In this document: positions 17,701 to 27,099 of the stretch, piece by piece
How positions within the stretch are numbered: the stretch's first letter is position 1
How the letters are laid out: every line of letters begins with the position of its first letter
NCBI GenBank assembly: GCA_964520785.1
Contig: CAZFQG010000016.1
Location: forward strand, 1 to 50,420
Length of the DNA: 50,420 nt
Source of the DNA: CAZFQG01 sp964520785
Lineage (GTDB): Bacteria > Planctomycetota > Planctomycetia > Pirellulales > Thermoguttaceae
Reading direction: 5' to 3'
The notes under the pieces: generated by a model
Told to the model about the DNA's origin: nothing
Seen by the model: the letters and a program-made list of their open reading frames with translations, nothing else
Database searches by the model: none
Made by a program: the position numbers and the translations under genes

Positions 17701-18464
17701 TCGCATTGTTCCAGCCAACCCCCGACCACCTCGGCGACATCCTGCCAGCCCGGCTCCGCCAGGACCCAGTGGGCGTGGTCGGGAAACTCACGGTAGGTGG
17801 CGACCCGCGCGTAGCGTGCGGCCACCTTGCGCACCACCGACGCCGGGGTAATCCGGTCCCGACCGCCGCCGACGATCAACGTAGGGCATGTCACTCGCGA
17901 CGCGTCCACGCGCGAAGCACGTCGGGAATCCAGGAACCAATATCCCATTTCAAAGGCCGCCCGCCCGGAATCGTAAACGAGCCTCGAATAGGCCTCTTTC
18001 CGCTCTTCCGGGGGGAGGAGATGAGCAGAGGAATAGACGAACTCGTTGAAGGTGGGCCGGATCGGCCTTCTCCAGAAACACCATTTTAATTGGGCGCTCA
18101 AGAAACCGCGAATCACGGAACTGGTAATTCCCCAAATTCCGGCCGGTGCGGCGGGAGTCAGAAGGACAAGACGCTCGGCCAGGCCCCTCGCGGCAAGCAT
18201 CTGCGCAAGCAACCCCCCCATTGAGTGCCCCATGATAATGGGGGTGCCGAGGAGCCGTCGAATCTCCAATTCCAGGTCGGCCGCGTAGTCCAGGAGGCTC
18301 GTCCGGCCAACCTGGGGGTTTGGCGGAACAGCCGGATCACAAGCGTGGTGCCGCAACGTGGCCGCGATACAGTCGTACCCTTTCGATTGAAGGAACGGAA
18401 TATACCGTTCCCAACACCAGGGACCACCCCACATTCCATGAATGAGAAAGAGCGTTTTCTCCAT
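17697..18464 (-). CDS. Alpha/beta hydrolase
   Basis: A 255-residue alpha/beta-fold hydrolase. The oxyanion HG is in LIHGMWGG (8-14), the nucleophile elbow GHSMGG puts Ser at 81, the acid is in GGGRDRIT and the histidine in FPDHAHWV, giving a full Ser-Asp-His triad. No signal peptide is present when the ATG at 18464 is used; this start gives the fold's first strand directly, and the upstream in-frame extension looks non-coding. It overlaps the downstream membrane protein gene by 4 bp. Esterase or lipase activity is likely; the substrate is unknown. Confidence 0.88.
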   Translation of the reverse strand: MEKTLFLIHGMWGGPWCWERYIPFLQSKGYDCIAATLRHHACDPAVPPNPQVGRTSLLDYAADLELEIRRLLGTPIIMGHSMGGLLAQMLAARGLAERLVLLTPAAPAGIWGITSSVIRGFLSAQLKWCFWRRPIRPTFNEFVYSSAHLLPPEERKEAYSRLVYDSGRAAFEMGYWFLDSRRASRVDASRVTCPTLIVGGGRDRITPASVVRKVAARYARVATYREFPDHAHWVLAEPGWQDVAEVVGGWLEQCE

Positions 18465-18572
18465 GACTACCGGCGTTGGAACCTTGGGGTCGAAGAGGTC
18501 GTCGGCAAGAGGTGTTCCGGAATTCGGTCGACCAAAGCGGGGCGGGCGCGCCACCGCTTTCCAGCGCAAACG

Positions 18573-19679
18573 TTATTTCGCGGGTTTGTCATAGAACCAA
18601 TTCACTCCGATTCGGGCCACATAGAGGCCGTCCCGGCGGTGGAAGCCGATCAAGGCGAGGTCGTCGCCGATAAACTCGATGCACTGGTAGCCGTAGTCGT
18701 CCTCCGGGTCTTCGGCGATGTTTTTGAAGTGCTCGAACGTTTTGCCTTCGTCCTTGGAGATGCAGGCGGTGAACGGGGTCCGCCGCCAGGTGCCACCCCC
18801 TTCCGGCATGGTCCTTCCGCTCTGGAAGAGGAAGACCAGGTCGCCCGTCTTCGGAATACGGCGGACGGTGGTGAGGCCGGCATGGGGCGTTTCGATCTCT
18901 TCGATGAACTCCGGCTGGCTCCAGGTGGCGCCGCCATCCTCGGAGTAGGAACGGACCGGATGTCCGCTATAGGTTCGGGCGAACATAAGAATCCGCCCGT
19001 CCTTCAGTTCGACCGCGTCCGCCTCCTGTACCTCAACCCCTTGATCGATCATGTCAACCGTGTCGGTGCTCATTTGCCAACCGACCCCGTTGTTATCGGA
19101 GTAGAACATCGCGCCGACGTAACCGTTATGGTCCCGTGAACTGGGATAGTACTTTTTGTACTCGACCGGTGCCAGAATCCGCCCGGACTTCGTGACCGAC
19201 ATCCGGTCGTTGTGCATGAGAATGTACCCCGGGTGAGGGGTCATGCAGAACTGTTCCGACCAGGTCTTGCCTTCGTCAGTGCTGCGGCGATAGTAGTTGT
19301 GGCCGTAGTAGGGGGTGGCGGGATGTGTACCGTAGATGTACGACATGAGGATGTGCCCATTGGGGCAACGGACGAACCCGGGCAGGACGTAGTAACCGGT
19401 ATTGGGTTCCGCCGGATTGGGGACGAGGCACTCGGGTGGGCTCCAGGTCTTCCCGAGGTCGGTCGACTTCGTGACGTGAATTCCGCCGCCGCTGGGGTTG
19501 TAGGCGAACCAGAGCGTGCCGTCTTTCATCTGAATAAAGTCGCCCATGCTGCCCCGGTAACCGTATTTCCCCTTCTCCATCTGGACGATGGGCAGGATTT
19601 CAAACGGAGCCGCGGCCAGCGAAAACTGGACGGCGAAAACACTGATCGTCAATGCAAGAGTACGAACGGTGCGTTTCAT
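18573..19679 (-). CDS. Secreted sialidase-like BNR/Asp-box protein (1 of 3)
   Basis: A 368-residue protein with a signal peptide (1-24) and a six-bladed-propeller pattern. Asp-box repeats (SxDxGxTW) appear as STDLGKTW, STDEGKTW, SEDGGATW and SKDEGKTF, with a degenerate SDNNGVGW. The family includes exo-alpha-sialidases, but planctomycete members are diverse and many may act on other uronic or nonulosonic acid-containing glycans; I cannot identify a complete sialidase arginine triad by eye. It is the last gene of a tightly spaced minus-strand series, 58 bp after the DegT aminotransferase gene. The start is set by the signal peptide. Confidence 0.85.
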   Translation of the reverse strand: MKRTVRTLALTISVFAVQFSLAAAPFEILPIVQMEKGKYGYRGSMGDFIQMKDGTLWFAYNPSGGGIHVTKSTDLGKTWSPPECLVPNPAEPNTGYYVLPGFVRCPNGHILMSYIYGTHPATPYYGHNYYRRSTDEGKTWSEQFCMTPHPGYILMHNDRMSVTKSGRILAPVEYKKYYPSSRDHNGYVGAMFYSDNNGVGWQMSTDTVDMIDQGVEVQEADAVELKDGRILMFARTYSGHPVRSYSEDGGATWSQPEFIEEIETPHAGLTTVRRIPKTGDLVFLFQSGRTMPEGGGTWRRTPFTACISKDEGKTFEHFKNIAEDPEDDYGYQCIEFIGDDLALIGFHRRDGLYVARIGVNWFYDKPAK

Positions 19680-19737
19680 GATAGGGGGTCCTTGGGGTTG
19701 GGGTGCAAAGTGAAAGAGGAGCCCTGTGCCTTTCTCC

Positions 19738-20976
19738 TCAATCAAACCAATCAATCGTCTGGGCCAGAATGGCGACCTGGCGGTCGGCGTCGGCCATGTC
19801 GAAGTAGTTCGTCTTGAACTGGCAGACGTGGGGCTGGATCGATTCCCAGACCGGACAGGTGACTTCGCGATAATCCGGCATGTAGGGGGCGAACTGGGGA
19901 TAGCGGTCCGGCTGGGTCCGGGCCCAGTCGCCGAATTTCTCCATGATCGGCTCCCGGTGGATCGGCCGGTAGGCGCCGTAGAAGCCGTCGCCGCCGAGTT
20001 CCACGAACTTCGCGCGGAAGTCCTCCCAGCGGATGTCCTCCCGGGCCAGCCGGACCGTGTAGGTCCACATCGCGTGAACGTACCCCTCCGGCGTTTTCTG
20101 GGGAACGAGCCAATCGCAGCCTTCCACGACCTGGTCGAACCGGCGGCCGATTTCGCGGCGGAAGTCGATCAGTTCGTCAAGCCGTTCCAGTTCCGCCAGG
20201 GCGACCGCGGCGGCGATCTCCGGCAGGCGGTAGTTCCAGCCCAGATGCGTGTGCCGCGCGAACGTCGGATGGCAGCGCAACTCCTCGGGCACGACCCGCT
20301 GGCCTGGTTCGGCCGTGAGGGTCGAGAAACCGGTCACCGCCGCCTTCCGTGCCGCCGTGCCGAGCGCCTCGTCGGAACAGATGAGGATCCCGCCGTCGCC
20401 GCAGGTCATGTGCTTGGAGGCCTGGAAGCTGAAGCTGGCGAAATCCCCCATCGATCCCACCACGCGGTCCTTGTAGTAGCCCAGGAAACACTGGGCGTTG
20501 TCTTCGATGAGCGCCAGGCCGTGCTCCTTGCACAGGCCGATCAAGGGGTCCATATCCGGCGACAAGCCGCAGATGGAGACGGGGATGACCGCCTTGGTCC
20601 GCGGCGTGATCTTACGGCGGACGTCTTCGGGGTCGATGGTCCAGGTTTCGGGGTCGACGTCGGCGATGATGGGCACGGCGTTCGCGTGGATGGCGACGAG
20701 GCCGGTCGAAATCACCGTGTACGCGGGGACGATCACTTCGTCCCCCACGCCAATGCCGGCCGCCATGAGGGCCGTGTGCATCGTGGCCGTGCCGTTGGCG
20801 TGCAAAATGCCGTACCGCTGGCCGAATCGCTCGGCGAACTGTTTTTCCAGTTTCCCGCCGAGTCCGACGGAACTGGCGTTGTGGAATCCGAAGTCGAGAA
20901 TCCGCTTGACGTATTCGTACGCCTTCGGTGCCACGCGCGGGATGGAGGTTGTCAAGTTCGAGGTTGGGGTTTTCAA
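19738..20976 (-). CDS. DegT/DnrJ/EryC1/StrS family aminotransferase
   Basis: A 412-residue PLP-dependent enzyme. The internal aldimine lysine is Lys188 in SFSFQASKHMTCGDGG, the cofactor-holding acid is in IEDNAQ (Asp159), and the N-terminal GTATMHTAL loop binds phosphate. These enzymes transaminate keto-sugars or keto-cyclitols using glutamate or glutamine, and act in the cytoplasm. Its place between two genes for secreted sialidase-like proteins (34 and 58 bp gaps) is unusual and suggests it handles a sugar released or built by the same pathway. Substrate, and whether the direction is biosynthetic or catabolic, are not determinable here. Confidence 0.93.
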   Translation of the reverse strand: MKTPTSNLTTSIPRVAPKAYEYVKRILDFGFHNASSVGLGGKLEKQFAERFGQRYGILHANGTATMHTALMAAGIGVGDEVIVPAYTVISTGLVAIHANAVPIIADVDPETWTIDPEDVRRKITPRTKAVIPVSICGLSPDMDPLIGLCKEHGLALIEDNAQCFLGYYKDRVVGSMGDFASFSFQASKHMTCGDGGILICSDEALGTAARKAAVTGFSTLTAEPGQRVVPEELRCHPTFARHTHLGWNYRLPEIAAAVALAELERLDELIDFRREIGRRFDQVVEGCDWLVPQKTPEGYVHAMWTYTVRLAREDIRWEDFRAKFVELGGDGFYGAYRPIHREPIMEKFGDWARTQPDRYPQFAPYMPDYREVTCPVWESIQPHVCQFKTNYFDMADADRQVAILAQTIDWFD

Positions 20977-21010
20977 GATGGTTTCTGGTGGTCAGGGGTT
21001 ATTGGTCGGA

Positions 21011-22699
21011 TTACTCACCTTGCCGGAAAGAGACGCGTTCGACGAAGAATCCGTGGGGGTCCGGCTCGGGCGCGGTCGATCTCAGTCGCAGATAGCTCGC
21101 GCCGGTGGTATCGGCGGTGCGGATCGGTATCGTTTCGATCGATTGGCCGTCCAAAACGAGGCGGCACTCGGGCGATTCGTCCAGGTTCCAGCGAAGGGAT
21201 AGCGAGTGCCATTTTTTGGGTTGGAGGATGGCGGTCTCATTGATGCGCCCGTCGCCGCCGATGTCTAGTCCTGCCAAGGCATGGCCGGCATCCCCTTCGG
21301 TATCGGTCGGGAACATGAAGCAGTCGGCCAGGGAAATCCGCCCGCCGGCGAAACCCTCGTTGAGCCGCAGTTTCAGTTCCAAAATGCCCCGGCGGCTTGC
21401 CGGGAAGTTCCAAACGGCGCCGTCGCCCGGTTTCTCGTCGGCGCGGCGGACGTGGAGGACTCTCTTGCTGACGTCGTCGGGATGCACCGCCAGAACGGCG
21501 CCTTGCGTCCGGTCGCGCCACCAGTTGCTCGCGCGACCGAAGGGGGTGAAGACCGACCAGTTGCCGAGCCCTGCGGAGAAATCTTCTTCGTGTGAGGTCT
21601 CTTCGAGCCAATCGGCGTCGATCAACACCAGGCCCCGGCATGCGGGGTTCTGGCCGGTAACCAGGACGATCCGGCCGTCCTTGTTGACGCAGGCATCCGG
21701 GTAGGCGGTGCCGCGGTCCCGTTTGCCGGGCGTTTCGCATCCGGCCGGATTCCGGAAGACCTCGCGGTATCCAAGCCACGTCTTGCCGCCATCGCGTGAA
21801 ACGGCCGCGTGCAACGCGTCGCGATTGACATAATCGGCCGCGTTATCGACCGGCGGCATCGAGCGGCAGTGGTTCCAGAAGACAACGATTCGCCCATCCG
21901 GCAGCCGGACCGTTTCGGCGGGGGAAGTGGTCGAAATGAACGGGGTCGGCGTGGGAGCCGCCCACTTCGCGCCGTCTTCGGAAAAGGACTCGTAGAGAAA
22001 CCCGGTTTGCGTACGGAAGAGGCTCCACGCGCGGCCGTCGTCGAGTTGAAGGATACACGGCTCGGTGAGCCCGTAGTTCTCGCCGACGAAACCGGCGTAA
22101 CAGGGGGCGGTCAGTTCGCAGTCGGAGAGTTCCCATGTTTCGCCGTCGTCGTCGCTGTAGAGAACCGTACAGGCGAAGGAACCGGTCGGCGGCGCGGAAG
22201 GGCGGCCGGGAACGGCGTATTCGAACGGCAACACGATGCGGCCGGAGGACAGTTGGACAACGCCGCGCAGCGCACCGACGTACCCTTCATAGATGCGGCG
22301 AGGCTCACTCCAGACGGTTCGATCCCCGCCGGATCTCGCATAGTAGATGTCGTAGAAATAGTCGACGCCCAGATTGCGCCCTGGGCCTCGGCGGATATGG
22401 GTGAACGGGTGGAGTGTTCCCTCGCGGTCGCACAGGACTTGGATCGCGTAGTAGGCACTTCCAGGAAGCGCAAGTTCCCGCCGGTCGTCGCCCCATGTCA
22501 GCCCCCCATCCGTCGAACGGATCGACCGGACGGCCGTTTCGGAGGGCCGTTCGATGAAGAAGACCTTCAGCGAATCATCCGGAAGACGGACGATGCAGGC
22601 CTCGTTCTCGGGAGAGGGACCCACAATCCGCGGAGGCTCCGCCGCGAGGCAGGAAATCGCCGAGGCGAGGAGGACGATACTCAGGGAAAGGCGTTTCAT
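21011..22699 (-). CDS. Secreted sialidase-like BNR protein with C-terminal jelly-roll-like domain (2 of 3)
   Basis: A 562-residue protein with a signal peptide (1-20). Residues ~25-370 are a BNR propeller, with Asp boxes STDGGLTW, SDDDGETW and SRDGGKTW. Residues ~380-560 form a separate beta-rich domain (WNFPASRRGILELKLRLNE, LVLDGQSIETIPI) resembling concanavalin-like glycan-binding modules. It lies 34 bp upstream of the aminotransferase gene and 46 bp downstream of the pseudopilin gene. It may be a glycosidase or an inactive binding propeller; the catalytic residues need a structural alignment to judge. Confidence 0.83.
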   Translation of the reverse strand: MKRLSLSIVLLASAISCLAAEPPRIVGPSPENEACIVRLPDDSLKVFFIERPSETAVRSIRSTDGGLTWGDDRRELALPGSAYYAIQVLCDREGTLHPFTHIRRGPGRNLGVDYFYDIYYARSGGDRTVWSEPRRIYEGYVGALRGVVQLSSGRIVLPFEYAVPGRPSAPPTGSFACTVLYSDDDGETWELSDCELTAPCYAGFVGENYGLTEPCILQLDDGRAWSLFRTQTGFLYESFSEDGAKWAAPTPTPFISTTSPAETVRLPDGRIVVFWNHCRSMPPVDNAADYVNRDALHAAVSRDGGKTWLGYREVFRNPAGCETPGKRDRGTAYPDACVNKDGRIVLVTGQNPACRGLVLIDADWLEETSHEEDFSAGLGNWSVFTPFGRASNWWRDRTQGAVLAVHPDDVSKRVLHVRRADEKPGDGAVWNFPASRRGILELKLRLNEGFAGGRISLADCFMFPTDTEGDAGHALAGLDIGGDGRINETAILQPKKWHSLSLRWNLDESPECRLVLDGQSIETIPIRTADTTGASYLRLRSTAPEPDPHGFFVERVSFRQGE

Positions 22700-22745
22700 G
22701 GTGAGGATACGTGGGGTTGAAAGGGCGAAGAGGCGAAGGGGCCGG

Positions 22746-23693
22746 TTAGTCCATCTCCAAGCCGGTCTGCTCGCCCCCGGCGCGCGTCGTCATGGCCGAG
22801 AGGATGCGATGATCGATCGTCTCCTCGATGAAATGGGCGCTGCCGTCACATAGCGAGAATTGCGCGCCTCCGGGATGGTAACTCGAGAATCCGATCTCGT
22901 CGAACAATCGGAAGTGGCGGTTCGTCGGCGTATCGTTGATCGGGTTGCGTTTGTCGTCTCGCCCGCCGGGGAGCGTAAGGTAACTGTTGATGCCGTCGCG
23001 GGTGTCCTGCAGATTATGCGTGCAAATAAAGTGGCCGAAATACGCCGGCTGGCCGTTCGCCTGGCCGCCGCACCCGGTAACCTCGCCGACGCACAGCGTG
23101 TTGCTGCTGCCATCGGTGATCTGCCGGATGCCGACCGTCTTGTTCGCGAAGAAGATGCCGTTGCAGTCTTCTCGCGGGTCCTTGTACATCCCACTTCCGG
23201 TGTAATCGACGCTGTCGGCCACCCCGGTGTAGTTCGTCGGGGCGAAGTCGTCGTTCGGAAGGCCATTGCCCACCTCGACGTACTCTCGTCCTTTCGGGTC
23301 GCTGGGGCAAATGAAGACCGACATGAGAATTTCCACCGGGTCGTCGTGGCGGCCGTCGTTGTGAATCCAGTTCGGCGGTTTGTAATAGAGCTGCTTGTAG
23401 TCGATCTTGGCCTCCACCATCTCTTGTTCCATGAAGGGGAGGATCATGGCACTCCAGGCGAATCCCCACTGATAATAACCATGCACGATCATCCCCGCCG
23501 GGAAGCAACTGTACGTCGAATGGTAATTGTGCAGCCCGACCCCGATGTTTTTCAGGTTGTTCGCGCACTGCATCCGCCGGGCCGCCTCTCTCGCCGCTTG
23601 GACGGCCGGCAATAGCAGGGCGATCAGAATGCCGATGATCGCGATGACGACCAACAGCTCCACAAGCGTAAAACCGCGGGTTTTGGTTCGCAT
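22746..23693 (-). CDS. DUF1559 pseudopilin-like protein
   Basis: A 315-residue member of the planctomycete-expanded DUF1559 family. The N-terminus RGFTLVELLVVIAIIGILIALL is a type IV pilin/pseudopilin signal cut before Phe, followed by the family segment AREAARRMQCANNLKNIG; the C-terminal CDGSAHFIEETID is the second family signature. The methionine at 23693 gives a short basic leader typical of prepilin peptidase substrates. It lies inside the sialidase-like series (35 and 46 bp gaps). The role of DUF1559 proteins is unknown; they are presumed envelope or secretion-pseudopilus components. The length is normal. Confidence 0.93.
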   Translation of the reverse strand: MRTKTRGFTLVELLVVIAIIGILIALLLPAVQAAREAARRMQCANNLKNIGVGLHNYHSTYSCFPAGMIVHGYYQWGFAWSAMILPFMEQEMVEAKIDYKQLYYKPPNWIHNDGRHDDPVEILMSVFICPSDPKGREYVEVGNGLPNDDFAPTNYTGVADSVDYTGSGMYKDPREDCNGIFFANKTVGIRQITDGSSNTLCVGEVTGCGGQANGQPAYFGHFICTHNLQDTRDGINSYLTLPGGRDDKRNPINDTPTNRHFRLFDEIGFSSYHPGGAQFSLCDGSAHFIEETIDHRILSAMTTRAGGEQTGLEMD

Positions 23694-23728
23694 GGCAAGC
23701 ACTCCTTCCAAAAGGTATCTATCGTCCC

Positions 23729-25327
23729 CTAAGGATTTTCGATTCGCCGCGGTTTCCCATCCGCGACACTGAGCATCTGCGCGCGAATCTGTGAACGGCC
23801 CCCCTCTGTATAGTAAACAACGAGCACCCGGTCGTTGTCAAGTTCGACCATCTGGGAGTATGCCCCGCCGGCGGGGTCGATCATGACCGCCTCGGGCCAG
23901 GTCTTCGCCTCCTCGAGACTGATCTGAAGCGTCATGCCGGGATCGCGATGGCCCAGCAGGGTCAACCCGTTCTTCGTATGCAGGAGATTCGCGCAGTGCC
24001 CGTAGAACGGCAACGCTTCCAGCGGACTCCAGGTTCTGCCGTTGTCGCGGCTGAACGATCCCCACATGTGCGGCTGACTCGTCGGGCGCATCGCACAAAA
24101 CAGGGTGCCGTCGGGGAACTGGCAGATATCCGGTTCGTCGGTCGACTTCGAGGTTGGGTCCAAGTAGTTGATCTCTCCCCAAGTCTTGCCGCCGTCGGTG
24201 GAACGCAGGAAGCCGGTGGTCGTTTCGGTGTAATGGTTTCGATAGACGGGCCACAGCCAATCGCCGTTTGCGAGCCTGCGAGGTTCCGTCCAGACGGTGA
24301 TGTCACGGTCCGTGCCGATGCGCAGTTCGTCCGGCGCGGAAAATGTCTTCCCTCCGTCCGACGACATTGCCAGGAAGGCGTAGCACCAACCCTTGGTGCC
24401 GGGTTTCGCCTGCGTCCAGTCGACGCTGACGGCGGAGACGACAACCGTTCCGTCATCGCATTCCCAAACGGCCGGGTCGCGGTCGTCCCAGGAAGTGTCG
24501 AGCACGATGGCGGCGTCGGACCAGGTCTTCCCTTCATCGGACGAGCGGCACAGGGCGATCGCGCCCCCGGTCGCTCCTTGCGGTCCCGGAACCGACACGT
24601 GACCCCAGCCCGCATAGAAGACGCACAGCAGATCGCCGCTCTTCAAGCGGCACAACCCGGGAAACGCCTGGTATCCCCCACGGCCGGCGTCGGCGGACAC
24701 GACTTGGTACGCCGGCGCGGCCACGGGGTCTTCCACGGTTGCCCGCGCGGATGATTCGGCGCCCGAGAGGGAGAGTGTCCTGAACTGGACGGGGCGGACC
24801 TGGCAGGCCAAGGCCATTCCGCCGCCGCGGTATTCAGGCACAGGCACGCTCTCGATGGGCGTTTTTCCATCAATCGTCACCGTTGCGCGGCCGTCTTGGA
24901 CGCGGACCGCCAACGAATGGACCTCGCCGGGTCCGAGGGCCACCCCGGTCGCGTAACCGACCTGACGGAACAGACCATCGGCGCCGATCCGGTGGAGCAC
25001 GGCGGTTCCCCAGTGGCTGATATGGCGGAACGCGTAGCCGGTCCCGTCCGGCCGAAGGCCGAAATAGACGACCGGACCGCCGGCGCCGGAGGACTCGGGT
25101 CCCGTGAATTCGCACGAAAAGGCGAAATCTCCGCTGATGGTCCGCGGCAGTACGATTCTCGGCCCTTCCCCGCTGTATCCGTCGATGGAGGACAAATCGG
25201 TCGGAACGAGCCATCCATCCCGAACGTCCCAGGCACTGCCCGAATCGATGTCGGACAAGTCAATCGCTTCCTCTGCCAGAACGGGCAGGGCGATCAGGAC
25301 GAAAATGATGACGATCGCGAATCTCAT
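23729..25327 (-). CDS. Secreted sialidase-like BNR protein with N-terminal glycan-binding-like domain (3 of 3)
   Basis: A 532-residue protein with a signal peptide (1-18). Residues ~20-185 resemble a concanavalin/DUF1080-like module (RDGWLVPTDLSS, GDFAFSCEF, GMALACQVRPVQF). Residues ~205-525 are a BNR propeller with Asp boxes SSDEGKTW, SSDGGKTF, STDGGKTW and SRDNGRTW. Thus the extra domain is N-terminal here and C-terminal in paralogue 2, while paralogue 1 has none. It lies 35 bp upstream of the pseudopilin gene and 45 bp downstream of the dockerin/PEP-CTERM gene, in a probable single transcript. Confidence 0.85.
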   Translation of the reverse strand: MRFAIVIIFVLIALPVLAEEAIDLSDIDSGSAWDVRDGWLVPTDLSSIDGYSGEGPRIVLPRTISGDFAFSCEFTGPESSGAGGPVVYFGLRPDGTGYAFRHISHWGTAVLHRIGADGLFRQVGYATGVALGPGEVHSLAVRVQDGRATVTIDGKTPIESVPVPEYRGGGMALACQVRPVQFRTLSLSGAESSARATVEDPVAAPAYQVVSADAGRGGYQAFPGLCRLKSGDLLCVFYAGWGHVSVPGPQGATGGAIALCRSSDEGKTWSDAAIVLDTSWDDRDPAVWECDDGTVVVSAVSVDWTQAKPGTKGWCYAFLAMSSDGGKTFSAPDELRIGTDRDITVWTEPRRLANGDWLWPVYRNHYTETTTGFLRSTDGGKTWGEINYLDPTSKSTDEPDICQFPDGTLFCAMRPTSQPHMWGSFSRDNGRTWSPLEALPFYGHCANLLHTKNGLTLLGHRDPGMTLQISLEEAKTWPEAVMIDPAGGAYSQMVELDNDRVLVVYYTEGGRSQIRAQMLSVADGKPRRIENP

Positions 25328-25372
25328 GGTTTCAACAACAAGCCCACAAGGGCTCTCTCTCCTTACTTTCTT

Positions 25373-26989
25373 CTAATTCCTTCGTCGAATCGTCAGAAGA
25401 CCGCCGAGGAGCAGCACGAGCAACGACGGTTCCGGCACCGCGGCGGCGGCCGTGGCGCCCCAGTTGGCGCGGACGATATCCAAATCGGCACTACCGACGA
25501 TTCCATCACCGCTCGGATCACCCACGCTCGAATCGCCCGGGGTAACGGTGCTACCCCAGTTGGCGCGGACGATGTCCAGGTCGGCGCTGCCGACCAGGCC
25601 GTCGCCGTTGAGGTCACCGGCAAGACCCCCGCTGGAGCCCTCAGGCGCGTAGGCTCCGGCGGTGAACCGGATATAGTCGTACTCGACCGTCCCCTGGTTC
25701 GACCCGCCGGAATCTCCAATGTACAGGGCGTTACGGGTGTACGGCCTCATCTCCTTGCGGCCGTCTTCGTTCAGAAGTATTCCGTCACGATATACGTACC
25801 ATTGTCCACCGTCCGCGTCGGCCGTGCGGACGAGGCGGAGCGTGTGGAAATCGTCCGTATTGTCGACCGCTTCGCCGACCGGGTTGTCCGCGTTGTGCCA
25901 GTACTGGCCGTCGGCGGCGACGGTCAACACGGCCAGTTCGCTGTTGTCACTGGGGCAAACGACGATGTCGAACGCGCCAACCGTGCCGGTGTCCTCGATG
26001 ACCTTGAACCGGGTCTCGATGGTGAACCCGTCGGCTCCGCCAAATCCGACGTAGGGCCAGATGTTGCCCGAGTCGAAAATACCACTGTCGAACAAAGCCG
26101 CTGGTATATCCGGGTTCGTCGCGATCTGGGCGGTCCCGTTGCCGGTGAACGTCAACGCCGCCTCGTCCCCTAAGAACCCCCAATCGGCGATCCAGTTGGA
26201 ATCGAGGTCTATCTCGCCCTGATTCCGCGGATCTACATCCATTTCGTATTTGTAGTCGAAGTCCTCGGAGGCCTTCGTCTGGCTCGGCGGAAGGATCGCC
26301 GGAAACTCGAAGCCGACCGGGGTGTAGCCGCCAGGCGTGAACCGCAGGTAGTCCATCTCGTAGGCGCCGTCCCAGTTCCCGCCGATGTCACCGAAGAGGA
26401 GACGGTCGACCGCATAGGTGTAGCCGCTGCCGAGGTCCCGGGCGATCAGTACTCCGTCGCGCCAGACGGAGTATTCGTTGACGCCCGGCTTTTGCGCCAC
26501 GCGGAAGACGTGAAAATCATCCGTGTTGTCGTTTTCGCCCAGGGGTAGCCAGCCGCCCGCTTCACTCCAGCTTTGACCTTCCGCCCCGACCCCCAAGAAC
26601 GCCCAGGCGTTGGTATCGATTGGGGAGGCGGTGACCGACATGGCGTTGCCGGCGGCGGATCCGAGGTCTTCGAGTATCTTCACCCGAAATTCGATGGTGT
26701 AGCCGGTCGCCGAATCGAAATTCCCGGGCCACGGCTGCCCGGCTCCCGCCGAGTTGTAGTAGGTACCGGAACCGCTCGCGACGTAGAGAATGCCATCGGT
26801 GACGATGCCGCCTCCCCCGCTGACACTGAAGTCGGGGATGCCGTTCGCGTCGACGTCGGCCAGATCCGGCGTGAGGTCCATTTCAAACTTGTACATGAAT
26901 TCGGTCGAATCCAACTGCGACCACTGCGCGGCGGCGTGACTCACCGAAAGAACCGCGCACGAAAGAACCAAAGAAACGTGCTTCCACAT
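25373..26989 (-). CDS. Surface protein with duplicated beta-sandwich, dockerin-like doublet and PEP-CTERM
   Basis: A 538-residue protein. The start at 26989 has an excellent AAGGAGGA upstream and a signal peptide (1-22). Two ~200-residue halves are homologous: each has a YKFEMD or YKYEMD start, a TIEFRVK or TIETRFK strand, NTDDFH, a VWRDGV or VYRDGI strand and a closing DYLRF or DYIRF. They look like concanavalin-type carbohydrate-binding domains. Next come two dockerin-like repeats (GDLNGDGLVGSADLDIVRAN and GDPSGDGIVG) and a VPEP sorting signal. It is the first structural gene after the GntR regulator and probably binds the glycan on which the downstream enzymes act. Confidence 0.87.
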   Translation of the reverse strand: MWKHVSLVLSCAVLSVSHAAAQWSQLDSTEFMYKFEMDLTPDLADVDANGIPDFSVSGGGGIVTDGILYVASGSGTYYNSAGAGQPWPGNFDSATGYTIEFRVKILEDLGSAAGNAMSVTASPIDTNAWAFLGVGAEGQSWSEAGGWLPLGENDNTDDFHVFRVAQKPGVNEYSVWRDGVLIARDLGSGYTYAVDRLLFGDIGGNWDGAYEMDYLRFTPGGYTPVGFEFPAILPPSQTKASEDFDYKYEMDVDPRNQGEIDLDSNWIADWGFLGDEAALTFTGNGTAQIATNPDIPAALFDSGIFDSGNIWPYVGFGGADGFTIETRFKVIEDTGTVGAFDIVVCPSDNSELAVLTVAADGQYWHNADNPVGEAVDNTDDFHTLRLVRTADADGGQWYVYRDGILLNEDGRKEMRPYTRNALYIGDSGGSNQGTVEYDYIRFTAGAYAPEGSSGGLAGDLNGDGLVGSADLDIVRANWGSTVTPGDSSVGDPSGDGIVGSADLDIVRANWGATAAAAVPEPSLLVLLLGGLLTIRRRN

Positions 26990-27099
26990 GAGTATTCCTC
27001 CTTCGAAACGAAAAAACCTGGGCAAACGAGCCCAACCAAGTAATGTGACGAACTCTTATCCTTACTCTCGCTCTCGCTTTCGCGGCCGTCGGCGGCGGA

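Noticed and set aside
19726..21243. 505-codon plus-strand ORF opposite the DegT aminotransferase
   Set aside because: Shadow of a strongly conserved gene; the minus-strand protein has all PLP motifs.
18573..25327. Confident assignment of the three BNR proteins as true sialidases
   Set aside because: Asp boxes only prove the propeller fold; the catalytic Arg triad, Tyr and Glu could not be established by eye, and no sialic acid catabolic genes (nanA/nanE/nanK) are present.
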